From AC-32 sp036522595 (GTDB lineage: Bacteria; Actinomycetota; Thermoleophilia; Gaiellales; Gaiellaceae), in NCBI GenBank assembly GCA_036522595.1, contig DATDFL010000164.1, forward strand, positions 1 through 14,808: 14,808 nucleotides of DNA, given 5' to 3'. Position numbers and translations under genes: made by a program. Position 1 is the first letter of the stretch. The number at the start of each line of letters is the position of its first letter. Of this stretch, positions 7,028 to 13,233 are shown piece after piece. The notes below the pieces were generated by a model. The model saw only the letters and a list, made by a program, of their open reading frames with translations. It had not been told where the DNA came from and ran no database searches.

Positions 7028-7621
7028 CTAGCGTCGGCCGCCAAACTCCCAATCATGGATCTCGACCTTCGGGAAGACCTCGAAGCCGGCCCGCCCATCC
7101 TCGAGGAGCGCCGCGACCGTGTCCGCATCCGGAGCCTCAACGGCCAGCGCGACACCGGCTGGCGCGCCATCGTCGAGCCTGCTCAGGGCGCCGTAGAGGA
7201 TTAGCCGCTCACGCAGCCTCGGCGGCAGGCTCTCATGCGGGATCGGACGGCTGCTCCGTCCGGCGCTCTGATCGCGATCAAAACGGAGGATGACCAGGAA
7301 CCGCGGTTCGTCCGCGACACTCGAGAACTCCCACATGGTGCGTCCGAGCAGGTTCTCGAAGCGCCAGATGAAGTGGTCCACATAGAGGCCCGAGCGGTTG
7401 TTCGGTTCGCGCGCGACGAACTCGCGTGCGGCGTCGACGTTCGGCAGCCCAAGAACGTGAAGGCTGCCGGTCGCAGTCTCACGGTCAGCGGCGAGCGTCG
7501 GCCCGCGGGCGATCATCGATTCTGCGAAAGCGTCCATGTAGGCCCAGTGCTCCTCAAGGAGCTCTTTGTCGTCCCGGAGATTCGATCCAGCAGCATCCAG
7601 GCTGTAGACGAAGAAGTCCAT
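7028..7621 (-). CDS. Two-domain YciI-like protein
   Basis: 197 residues, cytoplasmic, no signal peptide or membrane segment. Residues 1-100 read as a YciI-type dimeric alpha-beta domain: a beta strand at FFVYSLDA, the helix LLEEHWAYMDAFAESM with the conserved His26, the GP turn (40-41), a strand at GSLHVLG, and the helix NVDAAREFVAREP. Residues 106-191 appear to repeat the fold (FLVILRFD, then LRERLILYGALSRL, GVALAVEAPDADTVAALL and VEIHDWEF) without the His, so the gene may be an internal duplication whose second half has lost the supposed active site. YciI-like proteins have few proven activities, so none is assigned. The ATG at 7621 lacks a good ribosome site. It lies 63 bases after the CYTH gene on the same strand and probably shares its transcript. 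Confidence 0.7.
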   Translation of the reverse strand: MDFFVYSLDAAGSNLRDDKELLEEHWAYMDAFAESMIARGPTLAADRETATGSLHVLGLPNVDAAREFVAREPNNRSGLYVDHFIWRFENLLGRTMWEFSSVADEPRFLVILRFDRDQSAGRSSRPIPHESLPPRLRERLILYGALSRLDDGAPAGVALAVEAPDADTVAALLEDGRAGFEVFPKVEIHDWEFGGRR

Positions 7622-7684
7622 CGACGCTGAAGATAGTTCCGTGACATGTGAGGGACACGCAACGCCACATCGCTGACGCTGTCG

Positions 7685-8230
7685 CTACTGGTGTGGTTTG
7701 CACTCGCGGATCAGCTCGGCGGCTCGTTTGAGATCGAAGCCGGCAAGGGCGCCGCCAGTGAAGCGGCTGTCGCGTGAGACCTCGGTTGCGATCCAGGGCG
7801 GAAACTCGAGTGGCTGGTCCATCGCCTCCACTGTCTCGAAGCTGGTTTCGGCGAGAACGAGCCCAGACAGGTTTTCCTCGAAGACGTCAATGCCGAACAG
7901 CCTCCCATCGTGCGAGAAGGGATACCGTCGCTTGTGGAGCTCGAGCGCGTCCAGAGCGGCAAGCACCGCGTATTCCTCCGCCGAGAGATAGATGTTCGTG
8001 ACGGTCATACGGCCGAAGTCAGGCGGTGATTGCACCAGCTTCTGGCCGAGCTTGAAGAGCGTCTCACCTCCGTTGAGTGGTCGCATCCGGCGAAGTCGGA
8101 GCTGCGTGTTCGCGAGGTAGCGATCGCTGATGCGCCAGCCGCGTTCTGTTTCGATGGCTTCCGGTAAATGGTGGACGAGGAAGCGCCGCTCGAGCTCGAC
8201 GCGAGCGTATTTCCCAGCCTGCTCACTCAT
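7685..8230 (-). CDS. CYTH-domain protein (triphosphate tunnel metalloenzyme fold)
   Basis: 181-residue cytoplasmic protein with the CYTH signature at its N terminus, VELERRFLV (residues 11-19; ExEx[KR] with Arg for Lys). Further tunnel-type residues follow in the expected order: the basic pair in LRLRR, the Lys-bearing strand TLFKLGQK, the strand FGIDVFEENL and the acidic strand VLAETSFE. Known members hydrolyse inorganic triphosphate or thiamine triphosphate, or make cAMP; the substrate here cannot be decided, and triphosphatase is the default expectation. The length suits a stand-alone CYTH enzyme. The ATG at 8230 has only a weak AAAAGAG upstream. It is divergent from the flavin-reductase fusion across 119 bases that contain the palindrome at 8331-8343, so the two may share control. 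Confidence 0.8.
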   Translation of the reverse strand: MSEQAGKYARVELERRFLVHHLPEAIETERGWRISDRYLANTQLRLRRMRPLNGGETLFKLGQKLVQSPPDFGRMTVTNIYLSAEEYAVLAALDALELHKRRYPFSHDGRLFGIDVFEENLSGLVLAETSFETVEAMDQPLEFPPWIATEVSRDSRFTGGALAGFDLKRAAELIRECKPHQ

Positions 8231-8330
8231 CTCTTTTGAATGCCTTCCAAAGCCAGCCTTGGGCCGGAGTGGCGCGTGGAAGTCGACCCCAGAGTTGGTC
8301 CGGCGCCCTCAGCAACGAAGTAACGCTATA

Positions 8331-8343
8331 TAGTATAATACTA
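8331..8343 (+). promoter_or_regulatory. Operator-like palindrome over a perfect -10 box
   Basis: TAGTATAATACTA is a perfect palindrome, TAGTA-N3-TACTA. A consensus -10, TATAAT (8334-8339), lies inside it, and the ATG at 8350 follows 10 bases after that box, so the transcript has almost no leader. A bound repressor would cover the -10. It has the same 5-3-5 design as the sites at 9937, 10476 and 13128 and matches the 9937 site at 9 of 13 positions. No convincing -35 is visible. Confidence 0.65.
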
Positions 8344-8349
8344 AATCGT

Positions 8350-9252
8350 ATGAAATGGGCTGACGACCTCATTACGGCTTTCGAGGCTGGCAGAATTGAT
8401 GGCAGCGCCTTTCGACACGGTGATCACATCAGTGTTGCCTGGGGGCTGGCCCAACGGTATCCGGCCGATACGGCGCTCGAGCGCCTCACAGACGGTATTC
8501 GCGCAATGGCGGAACGTGCCGGCCGGCCCGGCGTCTACCACGTGACGATCACGCGTGCGTGGTTCGAGCTCATTGCCGGCGTCGACGACCTTGCCAAACA
8601 CCCCGAACTCTTCGATAGGTCGCTCCTCGAGCGCTATTACAGTCCTGAGCGTCTCGCCGCAGGAAGGACCAGGTGGGTTGAGCCTGATCTTCATCCTCTC
8701 CGGCTTCCACCCCCTCCGCGCGGGCCAGAAAGACGGCAGTTCGGTGAGGCGCTGCGCCGGATCCCAACCGGCGTCGCACTCGTCGCCGCCTGCCACGGTC
8801 AGGAGGTCCGCGCGAGCACCGTCAGTTCGTTCACATCTGTCTCGCGCGAGCCCGCACTCGTCAGCGTCTGCCTCGCGAATCAGTCACGGACGCTCGAGCT
8901 GATCCGCAATGCCGAGGCGTTCGCCCTCTCGCTACTCGCCGCGGATCAGGCTTCGATCGCCGTTTGCTTCGCAAACGGCGATCGCCCTGAGGGTGCCGCC
9001 CAATTCGCCGACGTCCCGCACCAACTTGGCCCATTCGGGCCCGTGCTCGAAGCCTCAGCCGCATCGATCGGCTGTCGGGTGCACGCCGTCCATTCCTGCG
9101 GCGACCATCACATCGTCATCGGGGACGTGCAGCAGGCGACAACTTCCGAGCGTAGGCCGCTCGTGCGCCACGACGGCGAGTATCACGAGGATCTCCGGTC
9201 GCCCGCTCAGGCCACCGTGCGTGCTGCCTCGACGTCGAAAACCTCCGGGTAG
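8350..9252 (+). CDS. Fusion: uncharacterised domain + flavin-reductase-like FMN-binding domain
   Basis: 300-residue cytoplasmic protein of two parts joined by a Pro-rich linker (about 119-127). Residues 1-118 match a family known to me only as conserved hypothetical: FRHGDHISVAW (21-31) and GVYHVTITRAW (61-71), with paired His residues that could bind a metal or cofactor. Residues 130-285 read as a flavin-reductase-like split-barrel domain (FGEALRRIPTGVALV, then ASTVSSFTSVSREPALVSV, and GDHHIVIGDV near 251-260). Such domains bind FMN or FAD and often supply reduced flavin to a monooxygenase; no monooxygenase is visible nearby. The ATG at 8350 is chosen because the -10 and palindrome lie directly before it; in-frame codons upstream would overlap the promoter. 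The 3' end overlaps the convergent gene by 46 bases. Confidence 0.82.
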   Translation: MKWADDLITAFEAGRIDGSAFRHGDHISVAWGLAQRYPADTALERLTDGIRAMAERAGRPGVYHVTITRAWFELIAGVDDLAKHPELFDRSLLERYYSPERLAAGRTRWVEPDLHPLRLPPPPRGPERRQFGEALRRIPTGVALVAACHGQEVRASTVSSFTSVSREPALVSVCLANQSRTLELIRNAEAFALSLLAADQASIAVCFANGDRPEGAAQFADVPHQLGPFGPVLEASAASIGCRVHAVHSCGDHHIVIGDVQQATTSERRPLVRHDGEYHEDLRSPAQATVRAASTSKTSG

Positions 9253-9830
9253 AGGCGACGGGGCAGCTCAACCAGTCGATCGCGCGAAGGCGCGACCCCG
9301 AACCTCGTGCGGATACCGCCGCTTTTGAGGTCACGGTCGAAATTGGGCGCGAATTCGCGTTCTATGGCGTCGAGCGCCCACACATCGCGTCGCAAAGCCG
9401 CGCACCACACCGCTTCCGCCGGGGCCGGCTGGGCAAGAAGCTTCGTGATTGCGTCGCAGAGGCTCGCTTTCCGCACGATCGAATCGGGCGTGACGTCGCG
9501 AATGCACCAGAAAAGGCCACCGCTCAGATACTCCTCCCACACTTCGTCGATGAACTGGTCAGGCATCCCGAGCACCCTCAGCCTCTCCCCGAAGTGGTGA
9601 TGAAGACGCTCGACCTGGCCGGCCTCATCTGCGAGATCAAAGAATCCAGCTGGGAACCACTCGCTTCCATCATCGAGAACGTAGGCGGCTGCCGGGAGTG
9701 CGCCAGCATCGATGAGCTCCCGCACTTCCTCAGGTGATTCGGTTCGGTCGCCACATAATTCGGAGAGCGTGAAGTAGTTCGCTCGGATGTACGCGTGGTC
9801 AGCGTCGGTGTAGGTACGGGTGCTCGTCAC
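9207..9830 (-). CDS. DUF6058-like protein of unknown function
   Basis: 207 residues, soluble, no signal peptide. The opening (ADHAYIRANYFTLSELC, followed by a helix ending RELIDAGALPAAAYVLDDG) resembles DUF6058-type proteins; this is recalled, not tested. The first 45 residues look like a small helix-turn-helix or MerR-like recognition fold, but no DNA-binding role is proven. The rest is acidic-helical, with conserved-looking WFPAGFFDLADEAG and FWCIRDVTPDSIVRK. I chose the GTG at 9830 because GGAGGAG lies 9 bases upstream; a GTG at 9896 would add 22 residues without a suitably placed ribosome site. The palindrome at 9937-9949 overlaps its likely minus-strand -10 (GATAAT, 9938-9933). It lies downstream of marR on the same strand and overlaps the flavin-reductase fusion gene tail to tail. 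Confidence 0.65.
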   Translation of the reverse strand: MTSTRTYTDADHAYIRANYFTLSELCGDRTESPEEVRELIDAGALPAAAYVLDDGSEWFPAGFFDLADEAGQVERLHHHFGERLRVLGMPDQFIDEVWEEYLSGGLFWCIRDVTPDSIVRKASLCDAITKLLAQPAPAEAVWCAALRRDVWALDAIEREFAPNFDRDLKSGGIRTRFGVAPSRDRLVELPRRLYPEVFDVEAARTVA

Positions 9831-9936
9831 CAGCGATCGCTCCTCCGTTCCTCGCGCAAAGACACAGTTAACAGGTACGGCTGTGTCACGCCGCACTGCG
9901 ATCGCGGCAGCTCCACGCTTTCAGAGTGATTCATTA

Positions 9937-9949
9937 TCGTAATATACGA
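9937..9949 (-). promoter_or_regulatory. Perfect MarR-type operator before the DUF6058-like gene
   Basis: TCGTAATATACGA: perfect 5-bp arms (TCGTA/TACGA) around ATA. On the minus strand it runs into GATAAT, a 5/6 match to the consensus -10. The same string TACGATAATG occurs in the marR upstream site (10476-10488). It lies between the marR stop and the DUF6058-like start, so it should give that gene its own promoter, controlled apart from marR read-through. Confidence 0.7.
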
Positions 9950-9972
9950 ATCGGTGCGAGCTGCCGCGAAAC

Positions 9973-10419
9973 CTAGGCTGCCGAGGCGTCCGCGCTCGCG
10001 GCAACCTCGGCCTCGAGCGCCGCCAGAGTCGCCGAGAACCCGTCGAGGTCCCGGCCGCTGGCGCGTGCGGCGATCCGCTGCTCGAGGGCGGAGGCGGCTT
10101 TGGCTACGGTTGCTGCCGCGCGCTTACCCGGAGGGGTCAGCGAGACGATGAATGAGCGGCGATCATCAGGGTTGATCGCGCGTCTGGTCAGGCCCCGCGC
10201 CTCGAGGCGGTCGAGAACGCTGGTCAGCGTCGAGCGCTTGTGGCCGAAAAGGTGGTGAAGCTCGTTCGGGGAGGTCTCGCCGCCTTTGGCGAGGTGCGCA
10301 AGGATGTGCACTTCGGCTTGGGTGATGCGGAGCTCGGCGATCTGGCGCTCAAGGTAGAGCCCGATGAGGTGGGCCGCGCGCTCGGTCGCAGGGATCAGGT
10401 GGTGTTCTTTAGCGGCCAT
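9973..10419 (-). CDS. MarR-family transcriptional regulator
   Basis: 148-residue winged helix-turn-helix regulator, expected to be a dimer that binds a palindromic operator and lets go on binding a small molecule. The core reads QAEVHILAHLAKGGETSPNEL (helices 2-3), then the recognition helix FGHKRSTLTSVLDRLEARGLTRR and the wing NPDDRRSFIVSLTPPGK; the DxRR of the wing is a MarR hallmark. No cysteine is present, so thiol-based redox sensing is unlikely and a ligand more likely. The start is uncertain: the ATG at 10419 gives a normal length but has no ribosome site, while an ATG at 10473 adds 18 residues and lies inside the probable promoter. The operator at 10476 suggests autoregulation. Confidence 0.9.
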   Translation of the reverse strand: MAAKEHHLIPATERAAHLIGLYLERQIAELRITQAEVHILAHLAKGGETSPNELHHLFGHKRSTLTSVLDRLEARGLTRRAINPDDRRSFIVSLTPPGKRAAATVAKAASALEQRIAARASGRDLDGFSATLAALEAEVAASADASAA

Positions 10420-10475
10420 TCGAGAGGGCCCGGCACGGACGCGTTCGTGGTGCGCAGTCCGGATTTGTCCCATTA

Positions 10476-10488
10476 TCGTATATTGCGG
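10476..10488 (-). promoter_or_regulatory. Imperfect MarR-type operator before marR
   Basis: On the plus strand TCGTATATTGCGG; one arm (TCGTA) is exact, the other (TGCGG) matches TACGA at 3 of 5. On the minus strand it reads AATATACGATAATGGG, sharing TACGATAATG with the site at 9937-9949, including the probable -10 GATAAT. An imperfect site before the regulator's own gene is what weak autoregulation would look like. Confidence 0.55.
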
Positions 10489-10541
10489 CGCCAGACCATT
10501 GCCGGCTGCCGCTAGAAAGATTTGGCGCGGCTGCTTTCTCG

Positions 10542-11504
10542 TTAGGAGTTTTGCCCGGGTTGTGCTTGCCGGAGCGGTATCCCGTCGAGCTCAACCCTCG
10601 GCTCGAGCAGGATCCCGTCCAGGTGGACGCTCGCTTGGTTGACGCCGCCACAGGCGACACTGGTGCCAAAGGCGATGTGCGCCGTTCCGAGGACCTTCTC
10701 GTCGATGGCGATCTCGCCGCAGAGCCCAGCGGACGGATTGGTGCCGATCCCTATCTCGGCAATCGTTCGGCCGTGCTCACCACCGTCATCGAGCGTGGCA
10801 AGGAGCCAGGCAGCGGCATCGCCTTCGGCCGAGACTAGGCGACCTCTTTCAAGCTCCACTCGCAATGGTGCCTCGAGGAGGCCGTACCCCGCGAAAGCCC
10901 CATCGAAGACGATGATGCCGTCGCCTGTCGTCTCGAGCGGTGCGATGAAGGCCTCCCCGGCAGGGAGGTTTCCCCAGTCGCCCGGCATCCGCAGGTTCCC
11001 ATCGTCGGCAATCCCCTCGCGCCCAGCGATCGTGAGGAGGACGTCCGTACCGGCGGCCGAGGTGATCCGACAGGTCGTCGACACGCTGAGCGCTGCCGCG
11101 GTTCGCGCCGTCGAGCGCTCGAGCTCTTCGTAGTCGACGTTGATCGCCGCGATAAAGGCATCCTTGTTCTCGCAGGCGTAAGCGCCTGCGATCCGCGCCC
11201 CCTGGGCCGACGCTTGCGCCCGTGCAGGGGTGTGGCTGATTGAACAAATCGTTGTCGCGACGACCACCGTTGCCTCAAGCATCGCCCGAGCGACGGTAGA
11301 GGGTGGCGCTTCACCGTCGCGGCTCGATGTCGGGTACTCGAGCATCCGCACGCTGGCTGCTCGACCATGCGCGGCCTTGGCGAGCACCTCGGCGAGTGTC
11401 CGTTGCGGCGGGTTATGGAGCAACAGCACGTCGTCGCTGGAGCCGACGGCGAGGCACTTGAGGATCGCGTCGGCGGCACTGGCGAGGTCGAGATCGTGCG
11501 TCAT
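10542..11504 (-). CDS. M29 aminopeptidase / NicX-like metal-dependent enzyme
   Basis: 320-residue cytoplasmic enzyme of the family that unites M29 (AmpS/T-type) aminopeptidases and the ring-cleaving 2,5-dihydroxypyridine dioxygenase NicX. Visible family blocks: NLPAGEAFIAP (179-189, Glu184), AEIGIGTNP (249-257, Glu250), IAIDEKVLGTAHIAFG (265-280, His276) and SVHLDG (292-297, His294 and Asp296), the expected acidic and His metal ligands. Peptidase and dioxygenase cannot be told apart from sequence alone; true M29 peptidases are usually nearer 400 residues, and this one is shorter, like NicX-type members. Its start overlaps the stop of the upstream exporter gene by four bases (ATGA, 11501-11504), so the two are translationally coupled. 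This suggests that enzyme and exporter deal with related compounds, for example a peptide and the amino acid released. Confidence 0.8.
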   Translation of the reverse strand: MTHDLDLASAADAILKCLAVGSSDDVLLLHNPPQRTLAEVLAKAAHGRAASVRMLEYPTSSRDGEAPPSTVARAMLEATVVVATTICSISHTPARAQASAQGARIAGAYACENKDAFIAAINVDYEELERSTARTAAALSVSTTCRITSAAGTDVLLTIAGREGIADDGNLRMPGDWGNLPAGEAFIAPLETTGDGIIVFDGAFAGYGLLEAPLRVELERGRLVSAEGDAAAWLLATLDDGGEHGRTIAEIGIGTNPSAGLCGEIAIDEKVLGTAHIAFGTSVACGGVNQASVHLDGILLEPRVELDGIPLRQAQPGQNS

Positions 11505-12523
11505 CGCCGCTCCGCCCTGCGCTCGAGGCCGTGCACGTGCCGGAGACGAAACCGCGAGCGGCGAGCGGCCGTCTCGTTTGCCTCCGAAGCTCGCCGTTCG
11601 CGGTGGACTCCAATCGCGAGGACGACGAGCGCGACCCCGATCAAGTCGCGGGCTGTGGGAATCTGTGTCAGCACAGCGATGCCGACGATCGTCGCAGTGG
11701 CCGGCAGCAGCGAGACCATCAAGGAGTAGCTGGCGCGGCTGAGGTGCGTCATCGCCAGTTGATCACAGATATAGGGAATGACGGACGAGCTGATACCGAC
11801 CCCGAGGCCGGCGGCGAGCGCTACTGGATCGAGGAGCGCGCCGACCACGCTCCAGCCGCCGATCGGTGTAATCACCACGGCGGCAATCAGCATTGCCAGG
11901 CCCAGTCCGTCGAGGCGATTGAGGCGCGGGTTGCGGGCAACCCGGTGCGCAAGCACGATGTAGAGGGCGAACAGGGCGGCGTTCGCGAAGGCAAGCGCGA
12001 CGCCGAGAGGCTGGCCTTCTAGCTGTACGTCGGTGAGTACGAAGACGCCGAGGACCGCCAGCAGCAGTGCGATCCCGTTTCGTCGCGAGCGGACGCCCAG
12101 GGCGGCGAGAAGGATCACAGGAAGAAACTCGATCGCGGCGACGGTGCCGAGCGGCAGTCGGTCGATCGCGAGGTAGAAGCAGCTGTTCATCACTGCAAAC
12201 ACGGCGCCGAGGCCGACCAGGAGCTTGAGAGTCGCCTGATCGTCGGAAGCAACGGAGCGCCACGGCCGTCGCCAGGCGGCGAAGAACAGCCCGGCGCTGA
12301 AGATCCTTAGCCAGGCGACACCGAGCGGGTCGACGCGCGCGAAAAGGAGGACTGCGAAGGCGGGACCGAGGTAGTGAAAAACAGCGCTACCGACGAAGTA
12401 GAGCTGCGGCGGAAGCTGGTCGAGACGGACGAGAGGTGTCCGGCTCGTCGCCGGCCGAAGAGGGAGGGTTTCGTCGTAACGGGCGATCCCCGGATTGTGG
12501 CTGCAACGGAACAATTTTGACAT
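11501..12523 (-). CDS. EamA/DMT-family exporter, RhtA-like
   Basis: 340-residue inner-membrane transporter of the drug/metabolite superfamily with ten predicted helices and two EamA repeats (about 38-165 and 172-305). IDRLPLGTVAAIEFLPV (120-136) and SSVIPYICDQLAMTHL (246-261) resemble the RhtA (threonine/homoserine exporter) subgroup. An exporter of amino acids or similar small molecules is the best guess. The N-terminal 35 residues are polar and unusual; the ATG at 12523 lacks a good ribosome site and the real start may lie downstream. The C-terminal 35 residues are strongly basic (RASEANETAARRSRFR) and would face the cytoplasm. Coupled by ATGA to the M29/NicX-like gene, and divergent with only 33 bases from the Lrp-type regulator whose -35 overlaps this start codon. 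Confidence 0.85.
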   Translation of the reverse strand: MSKLFRCSHNPGIARYDETLPLRPATSRTPLVRLDQLPPQLYFVGSAVFHYLGPAFAVLLFARVDPLGVAWLRIFSAGLFFAAWRRPWRSVASDDQATLKLLVGLGAVFAVMNSCFYLAIDRLPLGTVAAIEFLPVILLAALGVRSRRNGIALLLAVLGVFVLTDVQLEGQPLGVALAFANAALFALYIVLAHRVARNPRLNRLDGLGLAMLIAAVVITPIGGWSVVGALLDPVALAAGLGVGISSSVIPYICDQLAMTHLSRASYSLMVSLLPATATIVGIAVLTQIPTARDLIGVALVVLAIGVHRERRASEANETAARRSRFRLRHVHGLERRAERR

Positions 12524-12545
12524 GCATGATCAACGGCATTAACCT
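12517..12545 (+). promoter_or_regulatory. Promoter of the Lrp-type gene
   Basis: A perfect -35, TTGACA (12517-12522), 17-base spacer and TAACCT (12540-12545; fits TANNNT). Transcription would begin about 5 bases before the ATG at 12557, which explains why no ribosome site is seen. The -35 overlaps the start codon of the divergent exporter gene (12521-12523), so the two promoters must interfere or share control. The palindromic CATGCATG at 12521-12528 lies in the spacer. Confidence 0.65.
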
Positions 12546-12556
12546 CTGAATCAGAC

Positions 12557-13066
12557 ATGAAGAACGGAGTTTTGCCCCAAAAAGGTGTCGATAGTCAGGA
12601 GCTTGACCTTATTGACCGACGGATCATCGGTGAGTTGATTCAAGACGGCAGGCTGCCGATGGCCGAGCTGGGGCGCCGGATCAGCCTTTCGCCGCCTGCG
12701 GTAGCCGAGAGACTTAGGCGACTGGAACGCGGTGGCGTGATCGTTGCTTACCGAGCCGAGCTCGACCCGCGCAAGCTCGGCTATCCGCTGACGGCGATCG
12801 TGCGCGTGCGGCCGGCCCCGGGCCAGCTGTCGCGGATCCCCGAGCTCGCACGCGAGATTCCGGAGATCGGCGAGTGCCACCGCATCACGGGTGAGGACTG
12901 CTTCTATCTCAAGATCTATTTGCGCGCGATCGAAGAGCTCAGCGTGCTCCTGGATCGTTTCCTTGCCTATGGGGAGACGACAACGTCGATCGTGAACGCG
13001 ACGCCGATTCCGAGTCGCCCACCGCCGGTGCACAGACCGGAGGACGCTCGCAGCGGAGCCGAGTAG
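12557..13066 (+). CDS. Lrp/AsnC-family transcriptional regulator
   Basis: 169-residue feast/famine regulator. The N-terminal helix-turn-helix is complete: LDLIDRRIIGELIQDGR (16-32), then the recognition region ISLSPPAVAERLRRLERGGVI (42-62). The C-terminal RAM domain (about 80-153; GECHRITGEDCFYLKIYLR) normally binds an amino acid and forms octamers. The C terminus is extended by about 16 Pro/Arg-rich residues. Placed back to back with an RhtA-like exporter, a frequent arrangement in which the regulator, on binding an amino acid, switches on its export. ATG at 12557 with a near-leaderless promoter. The effector is unknown. Confidence 0.93.
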   Translation: MKNGVLPQKGVDSQELDLIDRRIIGELIQDGRLPMAELGRRISLSPPAVAERLRRLERGGVIVAYRAELDPRKLGYPLTAIVRVRPAPGQLSRIPELAREIPEIGECHRITGEDCFYLKIYLRAIEELSVLLDRFLAYGETTTSIVNATPIPSRPPPVHRPEDARSGAE

Positions 13067-13101
13067 GAGAGCGCCTGTTCAGGGCGGTGTGCGGTGAGTT
13101 C

Positions 13102-13124
13102 ATCCACCATAAATGGATTATCCA
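13102..13124. promoter_or_regulatory. Composite ATCCA/TGGAT inverted repeat upstream of the AKR gene
   Basis: Three copies of one 5-base arm in alternating orientation: ATCCA (13102-13106), TGGAT (13114-13118) and ATCCA (13120-13124). The inner pair is a palindrome with one central base, TGGATTATCCA. It overlaps the likely -35 of the aldo/keto reductase promoter and adjoins the MarR-type site. A second regulator's site is possible; which one cannot be told. Confidence 0.45.
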
Positions 13125-13146
13125 AAATCGTGATATACGCTTGAAT
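13118..13146 (+). promoter_or_regulatory. Candidate promoter with MarR-type operator in the spacer
   Basis: TTATCC (13118-13123), a 17-base spacer and TTGAAT (13141-13146) form a plausible weak promoter. The spacer contains TCGTGATATACGC (13128-13140), which matches the perfect site at 9937-9949 at 11 of 13 positions. A regulator bound here would sit exactly between the -35 and -10. Transcription would start near 13153. Confidence 0.55.
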
Positions 13147-13233
13147 CTCAGTGACGATCGGAATGTCTAAAGCGTGACTGGCCTCGCTCGGGACGGCGCC
13201 GACCTCGGGGTTCAAGGCGCCCGACTGGAGCAA

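Noticed and set aside
6851..7204. Plus-strand open frame covering most of the 6726-7027 gap
   Set aside because: It continues antisense into the YciI-like gene and has no recognisable motif or start site.
10551..11133. Plus-strand frames opposite the M29/NicX-like gene
   Set aside because: Antisense shadows without ribosome sites or family motifs; the minus strand has the metal-binding blocks and coupled start.
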